This document shows positions 29,203 through 37,991 of a stretch of DNA of 54,017 nt, in pieces. The notes beneath the pieces were generated by a model. It did no database searches. It saw only the letters and a list, made by a program, of their open reading frames with translations, and was not told the origin of the DNA. The stretch is taken from NCBI GenBank assembly GCA_002067365.1, contig MVRK01000046.1, positions 1-54,017 of the forward strand, in the 5' to 3' direction. The position numbers were made by a program, and so were the translations under genes. The DNA is from Methanosaeta sp. PtaU1.Bin060 (lineage in GTDB: Archaea; Halobacteriota; Methanosarcinia; Methanotrichales; Methanotrichaceae). Each line of letters begins with the position of its first letter. Positions within the stretch are counted from its first letter, which is position 1.

Positions 29203-30246
29203 ATGCAGTGTCCAGAGTGCGGAAAATGTCCCGTTCTTCCGGCAGAAGAAGTCCTGGCAGGGATGAGCGAAGTTTACATGGCCTGCCAGGACTGTTCACC
29301 TGAGCCGAATCTCGACAAGGGCAGGCCCCTGCGGGAGCTTCTGCGCGATGCAGAGCGCAGGGGCATGAGGGCAAAGGCTGAGGCACCGGGAGCAGCCAGG
29401 TGCGGCTCCTGCGGCAAGGCACCGCTGGATGCGGTGATGTTCGAGGTCATGCTTGTCCTGCAGGAATTCGGGCTGCGCAACGAGGGGGATGCCCTTCGGA
29501 GCGTCGGAACTCCCCTCATAGTCTTTGGCTATCCACTCGCCTTTCCGCCGCGCCTCGGGCCACGCAGCCTGATAATCGTTGGCGAGCAGCTCACAAAGGA
29601 GGCTGCGGAGGCGATGACGAGCCGCATCCCCGAGATCAAGGGCGTCATCCTGAGCCGCGGGGACGTGCCCGGCCTGAAGGATTATTCTGCCGGTCCGAGG
29701 GAGAACTCTCTTCTCTCAGGATGCGACCTGCGGGCGGACGTGGTCCAGAGCATCTTCGGTGAGCTGATAGTATACAAGAGCCAGGCGAAGATTCACATCG
29801 AGTTTCCAAGGCAGAACGCCCCGAAGATGATGATCCTGGAAGAGCTCTCCTTCAAGGGCAGGATCGACGAGGTCGTGGACGGGCTCGCGGGCCCTGGAAC
29901 CCTCGGGCTGATGTGCGTCCTGAGCGGCGCGCGGCGCGTTGTGCTGAACGACGCCTGGCTCCCCGCCGTGCGAAATATCCTCCTCAACCTGGAGGCCAAT
30001 CGGAAGATCCTGGGGATCGATGAGATCGAGCATCCGGAGGCACCGACAGATGCCGTGGGCCAAGATCCTGTGCTCGTCGCCCGTGCCAGTGGTGCCTGCG
30101 AGATTGAGGTCTATCATGGCGATCTGACGAGGCTCTTCACGAGGGCAAAGCCCGCCAGCCTCTGCCTGATCGACCATTTTCCCGGATCAAGGACGAAGGA
30201 GCTGGTGGACGCCTGTCGCTGCTGCGGCAATGTGGTAGTAATATAG
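29203..30246 (+). CDS. Zinc-ribbon protein with a methyltransferase-like domain
   Basis: The 347-aa product starts with cysteine pairs (CPECGKCPVL, MACQDC and later RCGSCGK around residues 67-72). The C-terminal half resembles a Rossmann SAM-dependent methyltransferase (VVDGLAGPGTLGLMCVLSGA, then RRVVLNDAWLPAVRNILLNL). It ends RTKELVDACRCCGNVVVI. I believe it is a conserved methanogen protein, but I cannot name the family or substrate. The ATG at 29203 lies about 57 nt after the divergent aclB start. No ribosome-binding site is obvious. Confidence 0.75.
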   Translation: MQCPECGKCPVLPAEEVLAGMSEVYMACQDCSPEPNLDKGRPLRELLRDAERRGMRAKAEAPGAARCGSCGKAPLDAVMFEVMLVLQEFGLRNEGDALRSVGTPLIVFGYPLAFPPRLGPRSLIIVGEQLTKEAAEAMTSRIPEIKGVILSRGDVPGLKDYSAGPRENSLLSGCDLRADVVQSIFGELIVYKSQAKIHIEFPRQNAPKMMILEELSFKGRIDEVVDGLAGPGTLGLMCVLSGARRVVLNDAWLPAVRNILLNLEANRKILGIDEIEHPEAPTDAVGQDPVLVARASGACEIEVYHGDLTRLFTRAKPASLCLIDHFPGSRTKELVDACRCCGNVVVI

Positions 30247-30257
30247 GTAAAACATAA

Positions 30258-30346
30258 AGTAATATAAGCAAAAGTAATATAAACAAAAGCAGTATAAGCA
30301 AAAGAATATAAGAAAAGAAACTATAAGCAAAAGTAATATAAATTAA
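30258..30346. repeat. Imperfect 15-bp tandem repeat, AT-rich
   Basis: About six imperfect copies of AGTAATATAAGCAAA lie in a row, the first three with an exact 15-nt period (30258, 30273, 30288) and the rest diverging. It lies between the stop at 30246 and the tRNA-Pro. It is likely a simple-sequence tract without function, possibly including terminator activity. Confidence 0.7.
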
Positions 30347-30404
30347 ATTATATAATAACATTTAATATATAAACACCGATAAAACAATGCTTAAAAGAAG
30401 CCGA

Positions 30405-30479
30405 TGGGACAGCGCGGATTCGAACCGCGGTCCAAGAGTCCCAAACCCTCGAGGATAGACCAGGCTACCCCACTGTCCC
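30405..30479 (-). tRNA. tRNA-Pro (TGG anticodon)
   Basis: A full cloverleaf folds on the minus strand: acceptor GGGACAG/CTGTCCC, D arm with GGGT/TCCT-type pairing, anticodon stem GAGGG/CTCTT around loop TTTGGGA (anticodon TGG at 30441-30443), and T arm CGCGG-TTCGAAT-CCGCG. The discriminator base is A at 30405; no CCA is encoded. No intron is seen. Confidence 0.95.
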
Positions 30480-30509
30480 AAAAGAACGCTCTCTACAGGA
30501 CCAAGGTCC

Positions 30510-31583
30510 TTAAAAGCCTTTTGCTAGGCGATTGTTCGCCACGGCTGCAAGTGAATCATGGTTTATCTTCTTGACCAGATAGGCGGTGGCAAGCCCGCCC
30601 GCAGCCGTCAGGAGCCAGAGCTGTATGAGCCTGATGAGAATCGTGGCAGCTACCGCATTTGATACTGGCACGCCGATGGCCGCAAACAGAGTGCTCATGA
30701 CTATGTCCACCAGGCCGACTCCGCCAGGCAAAAACAGCGGCAGCATCTGGAGGAATATCATGACGGCGTAGACTGCGAAGATCGCTCTCAGAGGGACCGA
30801 GAGTCCCATAGATCTGAAGACTATGACCGCGACGAGGGTCATCGAGAGCCAGCCAGCCACCGCCCAGAAGGTGCTGATGAAAAGGGTTCTCTTGTGCTCT
30901 GCCAGCATCTTCATGGACTGGCGGAAGTTGCCCATGATGCTGCCGCACTGTATTCTGTCCACATGAACGTGAAAGATACTCTCGATGTAGTCGATGAGGG
31001 TGAAGGTGATCCTCTCCAGCCAATCATCTGCAAAGCAGATCCCGAAGAATGCTGCGTTGAGGAAGAGCAGGATGAGGGTGATCGCTGAGCAGGTCGCGAG
31101 AGCCCATGCCGGGGCGTCCGTGGCGAGATCTAGATATATCAATCCTATTGCGGTGCCGAGGAAGAAGGGGATGGCGGTGATGATCCTCGTGGCCGCCACA
31201 GTGGCAGACGATCTGTCGATTCGCGAGCCACCATCCAGCTTTTCCAGGAAATAGATGCGAGCAGTCTCGCCCGAGAAGCTGCCCGAGGGTATGAGGTTGT
31301 TCATGAAGACGCAGGACATGTAGATCAGGAAGATGTCCTGGATAGGCACCTTGTAGTCGAACTTGCGGGCGATGGCCTGCCACGCCAGGGCGTCGCAGAG
31401 CACCCCTGTCAGCGCCAATCCCACCCCAAGGGAGAAGATGAGCAGATTGACGCTCTTGAGGCTGCCGACCACATCCTGAAAGCCCACATAATAGAGGTAA
31501 AGGAAATAGGCACCCATGCCCAGGACTATTAAGGCTATCGATTTTCCAGGGCGAACCGTGGGTAGCTCTATCTCGTTGGTCAC
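30510..31583 (-). CDS. UPF0104/lysylphosphatidylglycerol synthase transmembrane-region protein
   Basis: The 357-aa polytopic protein matches the UPF0104 / LPG-synthase TM family: LGVGLALTGVLCDALAWQAI, NNLIPSGSFSGETARIYFLE, AATRIITAIPFFLG and a C-terminal LPLFLPGGVGLVDIVMSTLF with AATILIRLIQLWLLTAAGG. About eight TM segments. Members are thought to flip or handle lipids or lipid-linked sugars; the substrate is unknown. It is transcribed toward the tRNA-Pro, whose 5' end lies about 30 nt beyond its stop, and divergently from the small gene at 31718. Confidence 0.85.
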   Translation of the reverse strand: MTNEIELPTVRPGKSIALIVLGMGAYFLYLYYVGFQDVVGSLKSVNLLIFSLGVGLALTGVLCDALAWQAIARKFDYKVPIQDIFLIYMSCVFMNNLIPSGSFSGETARIYFLEKLDGGSRIDRSSATVAATRIITAIPFFLGTAIGLIYLDLATDAPAWALATCSAITLILLFLNAAFFGICFADDWLERITFTLIDYIESIFHVHVDRIQCGSIMGNFRQSMKMLAEHKRTLFISTFWAVAGWLSMTLVAVIVFRSMGLSVPLRAIFAVYAVMIFLQMLPLFLPGGVGLVDIVMSTLFAAIGVPVSNAVAATILIRLIQLWLLTAAGGLATAYLVKKINHDSLAAVANNRLAKGF

Positions 31584-31717
31584 AAATTGACGAAGGCCAC
31601 AGATGGTTAAAAATATTCCGTTTGGTCGGGTTCCATCCGGCTTCAGATCCGGGCAGACAAGATCAGAGTTCGCACCGTATCACAAGCTTTTTAAATACAT
31701 CATTTGTAGGGAAGCTC

Positions 31718-31897
31718 ATGGGAAAGACAGGAAGCGTTGAATGGGTCAAGATAAGGGGAAGAAAAGGCCAGGTCAGGCAAGTGACGAAGGCCGAGACCGT
31801 TTACAAGAAGCCCGGCCCTCTGCAGAAATATACGGCAGCAGGCTCAAGGATCAAGAAGATAAAGAGATCGGCCAAGGCGACACAAGTCAGGACATGA
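31718..31897 (+). CDS. Small basic conserved archaeal protein (DUF5350-like)
   Basis: The 59-aa product (MGKTGSVEWVKIRGRKGQVR, then VTKAETVYKKPGPLQKYTAA) is strongly basic and matches my recollection of a small family in methanogens (DUF5350). The function is unknown; nucleic-acid binding is plausible from charge. The ATG at 31718 has GGGA about 5 nt upstream and a TATA-like TTTTAAATACAT (31688-31699) upstream. Upstream codons from 31622 lack a start signal, so I left them out. Confidence 0.7.
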   Translation: MGKTGSVEWVKIRGRKGQVRQVTKAETVYKKPGPLQKYTAAGSRIKKIKRSAKATQVRT

Positions 31898-31999
31898 TCG
31901 TCCTATTGTGGGAGCCGAGCAGGCTTTAGCGGCTGGTTTCTGTCTAGAGCCCTCAAGCGTGCATCAGAAATAAATAGAATAAGACTCAATAATATCATT

Positions 32000-32170
32000 G
32001 AGGTGCTGGGAAGGGAATAGCCATCACCCGTCTAAGCGGGTGTCCCATCAAAAGGGATGACCTGGGCGACCTTATCCTCGCGCCTCACCTGGAATGTTTT
32101 TCGGTGCTCAGGTCTGGTTTCTATCTCCCCTTGTAGCCATCTTTGTGGAGCACCGAAGGGAGAATCCTCT
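32000..32170 (+). ncRNA. Candidate structured RNA or terminator region between convergent genes
   Basis: A 290-nt gap between the convergent small basic gene and the AI-2E family gene holds ordered hairpins: CACCCG (32025-32030) with CGGGTG (32037-32042); GGCGA with TCGCgCC near 32065-32084; and a perfect 10-bp TTCGGTGCTC (32100-32109) with GAGCACCGAA (32148-32157). No family is recognised. It could be a small RNA, or a terminator for the convergent genes. The strand is not known. Confidence 0.35.
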
Positions 32171-32188
32171 CAGGGCTTTATGAGCCAT

Positions 32189-33229
32189 TCAGATCTCCCT
32201 GTAATGGGCCGCTGCCCTGTAGGCTGCCAGGAGAAAGCCGTAAAGCGTCGGCCCGATGAAAACTCCCATGATCCCCACCACGAATATGGGCGCTGTGTAG
32301 GCAAGGACTGTGACTATTGGGTGAATCCTTGCGCTTTTGAGGGCCAGATGTGGGCGGATCACGTTTTCCGGTATCACCATCAGGACGATCGTTCCGAATA
32401 CGAGGATCACCAGGCTCATGGTCAGTTGCCCGAGCAGCAGATAATAGATGGCCATGGGGACGAAGACGAAAGGTGGACCCACGAGAGGTATCAGAGTGAA
32501 GACGGCGACCAAGGCCCCGAGCACTAGGGGATACGGTATGCCAAGAAGGTAAAAGCCCACAGCCGCAAGAACTCCGCTGAGCATCGACGTCGTGAAGTAG
32601 ACTGTGAATAGTGTCGTGTAGATGCTGTTCAGCTCTTGAAGGAAATAATGGACAGCACTCCTTTTCGTCTCAGGCAGGAGTTCTACAGCCTTCTTCACGA
32701 AGGCACTGCCATCGATCAGGATGTAGTAGGTGAAGAAGATGGCCACTATCGCCTGGGCGAACAGGGCGGGCACATTGGAGGCGAAAGAGGCCAGCTCGCC
32801 CTCTGCGATCGGGGAGAGGTAGAAGGCGATGGTGGCAGGGATATCCCCGATCTCCTTTACGTACTGATAGATCAGACCGGGGAGGATGTTCTGAAGCCAT
32901 ATGTTGAGGTCGTTTGAGACCGTGGAGAAGCGGATCTCCGAGAGCGCCCCCGATTCGACGAGGTTTGAGATCTCCACCAGCAGAACACCTGTCAGTCCGA
33001 GGATCACAGCCAGGATTAATATCAGCATCACCATCATGGAGAGCAGGGATGAGATCTGGCCGTGTTTGGTTACCCTGAATAAGAGGGCATAGACGGGCTT
33101 CAAGAGGAAGACCAGCACTATGCTCAGGAGGATGGTGGATAGAAATTCCTTTGTCAGGTAAACTGTGACCAAAAAGACGAGAAAGACGATTGCTACGGCT
33201 GCAATGTCAAATCGTCGGCCTGAATCCAT
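32189..33229 (-). CDS. AI-2E/PerM (UPF0118) family membrane transporter
   Basis: The 346-aa protein has about eight TM segments, with the paired N-terminal ones (AAVAIVFLVFLVTVYLTKEF, LSTILLSIVLVFLLKPVYAL) and the family C-terminal GALVAVFTLIPLVGPPFVFVP, followed by GQLTMSLVILVFGTIVLMVI and ENVIRPHLALKSARIHPIVTVLAY. This is the AI-2E/PerM permease family. Members export small solutes or act in ion antiport; no substrate can be read from sequence. It starts at an ATG at 33229 and runs alone on the minus strand. Confidence 0.9.
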   Translation of the reverse strand: MDSGRRFDIAAVAIVFLVFLVTVYLTKEFLSTILLSIVLVFLLKPVYALLFRVTKHGQISSLLSMMVMLILILAVILGLTGVLLVEISNLVESGALSEIRFSTVSNDLNIWLQNILPGLIYQYVKEIGDIPATIAFYLSPIAEGELASFASNVPALFAQAIVAIFFTYYILIDGSAFVKKAVELLPETKRSAVHYFLQELNSIYTTLFTVYFTTSMLSGVLAAVGFYLLGIPYPLVLGALVAVFTLIPLVGPPFVFVPMAIYYLLLGQLTMSLVILVFGTIVLMVIPENVIRPHLALKSARIHPIVTVLAYTAPIFVVGIMGVFIGPTLYGFLLAAYRAAAHYREI

Positions 33230-33436
33230 GAGGGTGACTCATCGTGAGAGGGAAATAAACCTTTCTCCTAAAATTCAAAAGCTGAGGATCTTAACGGCTG
33301 ATGCTGCTCGATCTCGGCCACCATTCAGCATTCCCCATCTGAGCCTGCATCAGACCAGAATCAAAGGGCACCAGGAAGGCTTCTTGCCATGCAGCCGCAA
33401 AATCCATCGCATCAAAGGCAGCCAGGCTTCGCCGAT

Positions 33437-34192
33437 CTAAAACTCTGCCTGGGAGAGGGCATCCCCGCATCCGCAGGACCTCTCAGCCGGAAGGCTCTGT
33501 GCTGCTCGGGTGATCACCTCTTTCACTACTTCACCGCACTTATCCATCAGCTCTGCGATCTCAGAGACTACCAGGGGCCTCTCGCCCTCCAGACCGCAGG
33601 CAGGATTGGTGACTATGCAGAGCGATGCATAGCATACTGCAGCCTCCCTTGCCAGGACCACCTCAGGGTAGCCCGTCATGCCCACCACATCCCCGAACTG
33701 CCTCATCATCCTGATCTGGGCAGGGGACTCGAGGTGCGGCCCCTCAGAGCAGACGTAGACGCCCTCCTGGACGCTTTGGCCCAGAGTGCGCACCGCATCA
33801 GCCAGAGCGCCTCGCAGCTGTGGACAGTAGGGCCTGCTCATATCGACATGCACCGCCCTCTCCTCATAGAACGTGTTTGTCCGGGACTTGGTGAATTCGA
33901 CGAAATCCGAAGGCAAAAAGAAGCTCCCGGGGGCATGACCTGCCATGCTGCCCACTGTGTTGGTGGAGATGATCCGCTTGGCCTCGCAAGCCTTTGCGGC
34001 GGAGATTATCGCCCTGTAGTTGATCCTGTGGGGGGGAAGATGAGCATCTCCGTGGCGGGAGATGAAGACGCACCTATGTCCTTTGAGCAGGGTGAATGTC
34101 ACGGGGACCCTGCCGTAGGGGGTATCTATCTCGTCGTCCAGCCCGTCCAGGCCGAAGCCCACTCCTCCGATCACTGCAATCTCGGCGCTCAT
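33437..34192 (-). CDS. Methylthioinosine/methylthioadenosine phosphorylase family
   Basis: The 251-aa nucleoside phosphorylase shows AVIGGVGFGLD, FISRHGDAHLPPHRINYRA, NTVGSMAGH, EGPHLESPAQIRMM and VVGMTGYPEVVLAREAAVCY, ending near VTNPACGLEG. The phosphate-binding and purine-site motifs fit the MTA phosphorylase superfamily. Asn in TNPA, where adenine-specific enzymes have Asp, favours a 6-oxopurine nucleoside such as 5'-methylthioinosine, as in methanogens. It probably acts in salvage from S-adenosylmethionine by-products. I chose MSAEIAVIGG (34192) over MCIFMSAE (34204). Confidence 0.82.
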   Translation of the reverse strand: MSAEIAVIGGVGFGLDGLDDEIDTPYGRVPVTFTLLKGHRCVFISRHGDAHLPPHRINYRAIISAAKACEAKRIISTNTVGSMAGHAPGSFFLPSDFVEFTKSRTNTFYEERAVHVDMSRPYCPQLRGALADAVRTLGQSVQEGVYVCSEGPHLESPAQIRMMRQFGDVVGMTGYPEVVLAREAAVCYASLCIVTNPACGLEGERPLVVSEIAELMDKCGEVVKEVITRAAQSLPAERSCGCGDALSQAEF

Positions 34193-34269
34193 GAAAATAC
34201 ACAACCATCGATGAACATATGCCGCGCATAATCAATCCAAGCGGCAAGGTCTTGGTTTATGTGGGCCTT

Positions 34270-34626
34270 TTAGCTCCTGCCGGCCTTCATAGCCCTCTTC
34301 CAGACCTCATCATAGCCGTCCAGCGACTCGATCTGATCATGGATCTCGATGCGGTGCTGAACATTGGCAGCGCGAAGCCTCTTCTCCATGGACAGGCGCA
34401 GCATCTCCTGGCCCTCCTCGCGCAGCCGTTCCGCCTCCTGCCACAGGGTTTCCGCGAGTCCTGCATTGCTTGGCCTCTTTTCGACAGACTCCCTTCGAAG
34501 CACTGCCTCTCTCTCAAGAGCCGCATCATGCTCATCCCGCAGGCGCTTTGATTCTGCGAGAAGCTCCTCCACCTCGCGGCTCATCTCTTCCACGCTTCTC
34601 GTGACCAGGTCCTTCTCAGAGAACAT
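34270..34626 (-). CDS. Coiled-coil protein of unknown function
   Basis: The 118-aa product is almost entirely charged helix (SVEEMSREVEELLAESKRLR, then MLRLSMEKRLRAANVQHRIE) and is likely a coiled coil. It has no signal peptide or TM segment. GGAGG stands about 8 nt before the ATG, inside the end of pdxT, and the gene begins 5 nt after it, so it is probably in the pdxS-pdxT transcript. I recognise no family. Confidence 0.6.
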   Translation of the reverse strand: MFSEKDLVTRSVEEMSREVEELLAESKRLRDEHDAALEREAVLRRESVEKRPSNAGLAETLWQEAERLREEGQEMLRLSMEKRLRAANVQHRIEIHDQIESLDGYDEVWKRAMKAGRS

Positions 34627-34630
34627 CTCA

Positions 34631-35230
34631 TCATCCTCCGGAAATAGCTCTCTCCTCCAGCATCTTCAGGAAGATATCGTGGAACCTCAGATCATCTGTC
34701 AGCTCGGGATGAAATGCCAGAGCCATGATGCTATTTTGCCGGGCTGCCACGATGTTTTCACCGACGCGAGCCAGCACATCTACGCCCTCTCCGACGCGAA
34801 CTATCGCGGGTGCCCTGATGAACACAGCCCTGTAGGGTCGATCGAAGCCCTTCACATCGAGGTCCGCCTCAAAGGACTCCCTCTGGGGGCCGAAGGCGTT
34901 TCTTCCGATCCTCGTGTCCATGAGACCGAGGGGCTTTACCCTCATCTCGCCCTCGATCTCCCTTGAGACGAGCACCAGTCCCGCACAGGTCGCGAGAAGA
35001 GGCACCCCAGCATAGACCGCCTTCTTCAGCTCTTCGGCCATCTCCGAGCTGGCGAGCTGCTTTGAGATGGTGGTGCTCTCGCCTCCTGGCAGAACAAGGC
35101 CGTCGCAGCCCGGGATGATTCCGGGAGTCCTGACGGCCTGCACCTCTCCTTTGCCCTGCAGGGCCCTCTCCATCGCCAGGACGTGCTCGGAGACGTCCCC
35201 CTGAAGAGCTATGACGCCTATCCGAAGCAC
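34631..35230 (-). CDS. pdxT: Pyridoxal 5'-phosphate synthase glutaminase subunit
   Basis: The 199-aa class I amidotransferase has LPGGESTTISKQLASSEM, the nucleophile in LLATCAGLVLVSREIEG, and the C-terminal ALAFHPELTDDLRFHDIFLK with the catalytic His-Glu pair. It releases ammonia from glutamine for PdxS in PLP synthesis. It starts at the base after pdxS ends (35230/35231), so the pair is cotranscribed. Length and motifs are normal. Confidence 0.95.
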   Translation of the reverse strand: MLRIGVIALQGDVSEHVLAMERALQGKGEVQAVRTPGIIPGCDGLVLPGGESTTISKQLASSEMAEELKKAVYAGVPLLATCAGLVLVSREIEGEMRVKPLGLMDTRIGRNAFGPQRESFEADLDVKGFDRPYRAVFIRAPAIVRVGEGVDVLARVGENIVAARQNSIMALAFHPELTDDLRFHDIFLKMLEERAISGG

Positions 35231-36124
35231 TTACCAGCCCCTCGTCTGCAGCGCCTCAGCCTCCGGAATGCTGGCGGCGTCGAGGCCCTTCATGGCGGCT
35301 CCAAGGCCCTTCGAGACCCTGGCCAAAAGCTGCGGATCATCATAGTGATGAACCGCCTGAACAATGGCCTGGGCCATGGCAGCCGGGTTCTCTGACTTGA
35401 AGATCCCGGAACCGACGAAGACTCCATCTGCCCCAAGCTGCATCATGAGGGCGGCATCAGCGGGCGTGGCCACGCCACCCGCCGCGAAGTTGACGACGGG
35501 CAGGCGCTGAATCCTGGCGGACTCGGCCAGCAGATCCAGGTCCACCTCGATCTCCCGCGCTGTCTTCATGAGCTGCAGCTCGTCCATGCCCTTCAGGCTC
35601 CTGATCTGGCCCATGATCTGGCGCATGTGCAGCACTGCCTGGCTCACGTCTCCAGTGCCCGCCTCGCCCTTCGTCCTGATCATGGCAGCGCCCTCCTTGA
35701 TGCGCCGCAGAGCCTCGCCGAGGTTTCTGGCACCGCAGACGAAGGGTATCGTGAATTTCGTCTTCTCTATGTGAAACTCGTCCGCAGGAGTGAGAACCTC
35801 TGACTCGTCCACCATGTCAACTCCAACGGCCTCCAGGATCTGAGCCTCCACGAAGTGGCCGATCCTCGCCTTGGCCATGACAGGAATGGTCACCGTCTCT
35901 ATGATGGCCTCGATGACAGCAGGATCTGCCATCCTGGCTACCCCGCCCATCTTCCTGATGTCTGCAGGCACTGCGTGAAGAGCCATTACAGCTACGGCCC
36001 CTGCCTCTTCTGCGATCATAGCCTGCTCGGGGGTGGTGACGTCCATGATGACGCCGCCCTTCTGCATCTTTGCGAAACCGCGTTTGAGCAGTTCCGTACC
36101 AAATCGAAGATTTTCAAGCTCCAT
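35231..36124 (-). CDS. pdxS: Pyridoxal 5'-phosphate synthase lyase subunit
   Basis: The 297-aa product has [60 protein letters not shown] with the catalytic lysine, [20 protein letters not shown] and [20 protein letters not shown]. It condenses ribose 5-phosphate, glyceraldehyde 3-phosphate and ammonia to PLP with PdxT. The start is the ATG at 36124; four upstream codons (TTG GGG CAA TTC) precede it in frame without a ribosome-binding site. The next gene is pdxT. Confidence 0.95.
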   Translation of the reverse strand: MELENLRFGTELLKRGFAKMQKGGVIMDVTTPEQAMIAEEAGAVAVMALHAVPADIRKMGGVARMADPAVIEAIIETVTIPVMAKARIGHFVEAQILEAVGVDMVDESEVLTPADEFHIEKTKFTIPFVCGARNLGEALRRIKEGAAMIRTKGEAGTGDVSQAVLHMRQIMGQIRSLKGMDELQLMKTAREIEVDLDLLAESARIQRLPVVNFAAGGVATPADAALMMQLGADGVFVGSGIFKSENPAAMAQAIVQAVHHYDDPQLLARVSKGLGAAMKGLDAASIPEAEALQTRGW

Positions 36125-36595
36125 GAATTGCCCCAAACATTCTTAAATGCGATGCTAATGCGCCCGAAATAAATAAACTTTGCCCCGGCGCAGTGCGATC
36201 TCCATAAGGGCAATCATCAATTCTGCTTTCCCAAGTTTCTGCTCCGCATATACATCCGGGAAAACAGCCCGAAGCACCACGAATTGGCTGACTCAAGAAG
36301 GCTTTAGCATCAATTCCGATGTCTTGAATGCTTTAGATTGAATTCGACCCGCGATCCTCCACGATGTTTCTTTTATGCGATCTATGAGGATGCCCCGGAA
36401 TCCTACAGCCAAGAGCGAGGAGCTTGTGGACGATTTTGAGGGAAATTCGGGCAAAACAAATCGCATTGCTCATATGCATTAACTATATAATATTATTCTA
36501 TATACTATTTTACATATTATTATATATTATTATTTTATATATACTTGACGGCTTCAAGACAAAGCTACTTATTCGACTGCCGCTCAATTCAAATC
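36125..36595. other. Intergenic region with AT-only tract and a small possible frame
   Basis: About 470 nt between the divergent pdxS and srp19 genes. An almost pure A/T tract (36482-36545) precedes srp19. A 35-codon frame at 36375-36482 (MRSMRMPRNPTAKSEELVDD) has no ribosome-binding site and no recognised relative, so I list it only as possible. I see no RNA gene. Confidence 0.4.
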
Positions 36596-36901
36596 ATGCC
36601 CGAGAAGGATAAGCTGGTGATATGGCCCCTCTACTTCGATGCCGGTCGCTCCAGGAGCGAGGGCAGGATGGTTGAGATCCACGACGCAATAAAGGAGCCC
36701 ACCATCGATGACGTGATGACCGCGGCTATGCGCTCCGGCCTGAAGCCCGAGATAGAGCGCGAGAAGAAACACCCCAAGACCTGGGCAGATGCCTCGGGAA
36801 GAATTCTCGTTCCCAAGAGCCATCCGAAATCAGAGATCTTGAAGAGGATATCGAAGAACCTGAAGGGCAAGAAGGAAGCTACAAGAGGAAGCCGGATCTG
36901 A
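36596..36901 (+). CDS. srp19: Signal recognition particle 19 kDa protein
   Basis: The 101-aa product matches archaeal SRP19: VIWPLYFDAGRSRSEGRMVE, IKEPTIDDVMTAAMRSGLKP and LVPKSHPKSEILKRISKNLK. It binds SRP RNA helices 6 and 8 and helps SRP54 assemble for co-translational targeting. The ATG at 36596 (MPEKDK) matches the family N-terminus; the frame upstream to 36545 is open but lacks family similarity. The gene is convergent with endA. Confidence 0.93.
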   Translation: MPEKDKLVIWPLYFDAGRSRSEGRMVEIHDAIKEPTIDDVMTAAMRSGLKPEIEREKKHPKTWADASGRILVPKSHPKSEILKRISKNLKGKKEATRGSRI

Positions 36902-36928
36902 TGAGTCTCACAGCCTTCGGACAACTCC

Positions 36929-37981
36929 TCACGGCTTCAGCCTTCTCACCTCGAGGTATCTCACGCTCTCGTTCGGGTAGGCGAAGATCATCTGCTTTCT
37001 CACAGAATGCGCCAGCCTCACGGCCCTGGATAGGACAGGCGGCAGAAAGATGTGATCCTCAGGAACTGTGTGCACCAGATACTCTGAATGAGGGACCTTT
37101 CCAAGATTCCCAACCTGCTTGTAGACTCTGAAGTGAGTCCCGAACTTGAATCCCGTCTTAACCACAAGCTTTCTCTCGCGCAGGTCTTTATAAACGCTGT
37201 ACTTCAGGTCGAAGTCGTCCTCGATCTGGCGTGCCCTGGCCTCGAAGCCCTGCAGGTCCAGAGAGGCTCCTGACCTGTCGACGATCTGGATCAGTCCCTT
37301 CTCCAGCAGATATGCCGACTCGACTAAAGAGAGCTGAAGCCTCTCGCCCACGGGCTTGCCAAAAAAGCCGTGCTCGTGCAACCGCTGCGAGGCCGCGGGG
37401 TCCCATAGCACCACGCGATCCTCCAGGAGAGTTGCTATGCCGCTTGGCTGCAGCTCATTCATCAGGCCAGAGATTGCTCTCTCCCTGGCCTCATAGAATG
37501 TGATGTCGCTCTCCTCGTCGACTATCGCCAGCATCAGCTTCTTTCGCATCTGCGCCGCCACTCGCGCAGGCTCTATGATCTCTCTGAGCGGCAGAGGCAT
37601 GCGCTCGGAGATGACGAGGACATAGAACTCAGCGGGAGACTTCCCGGGGCTGCCTCCGCGAGGGTAGACGCGAAAGTCTGGGCGGCCCGGCTGAACATAG
37701 TAGCCGCGCTCCCGCAGGTCTTTGTAGACCACATACCTGAACTCGAAGCCCTTCTCGATCGAGGAGCCAAGCTCGAAGAGCGCCTTGAAGTCCAGCTCCT
37801 CTTCTCCCGAGAAGAGCCTTATTCTCGATCTGTCGAGGAGATAGGCCGCCTCGACGAGGGAGAGTTCCAGGCCCTTGCCTCTAGGCCGTCCGAAGTAGCC
37901 CTGCTGGTAGAGGTCGGCCACCGCCCCGGGCCCGAGCCTGACCTTTCCATCCCTCAGCTGGCCTTGGATCTCCTCTTGCAT
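36929..37981 (-). CDS. endA: tRNA-splicing endonuclease, fused two-repeat type
   Basis: The 350-aa protein contains two EndA-like repeats, each with LSLVEAAYLLDRSRI-like and FEFRYVVYKDLRERGYYVQ-like segments. The C-terminal repeat has the catalytic residues: Tyr in THFRVYKQ, His in VPHSEYLVH and Lys in SVRKQMIFAY. The N-terminal repeat lacks the matching His (SPAEFYVLVI), so it is the structural half. This is the alpha2-dimer EndA type that cuts bulge-helix-bulge motifs, including the tRNA-Lys intron at 48840-48856. It follows the GAPDH-like gene by 10 nt. Confidence 0.93.
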   Translation of the reverse strand: MQEEIQGQLRDGKVRLGPGAVADLYQQGYFGRPRGKGLELSLVEAAYLLDRSRIRLFSGEEELDFKALFELGSSIEKGFEFRYVVYKDLRERGYYVQPGRPDFRVYPRGGSPGKSPAEFYVLVISERMPLPLREIIEPARVAAQMRKKLMLAIVDEESDITFYEARERAISGLMNELQPSGIATLLEDRVVLWDPAASQRLHEHGFFGKPVGERLQLSLVESAYLLEKGLIQIVDRSGASLDLQGFEARARQIEDDFDLKYSVYKDLRERKLVVKTGFKFGTHFRVYKQVGNLGKVPHSEYLVHTVPEDHIFLPPVLSRAVRLAHSVRKQMIFAYPNESVRYLEVRRLKP

Positions 37982-37991
37982 GGGTTCGGGC

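Noticed and set aside
36375-36482. 35-codon small protein before srp19
   Set aside because: Too short to test, with no ribosome-binding site; mentioned only in the intergenic entry.
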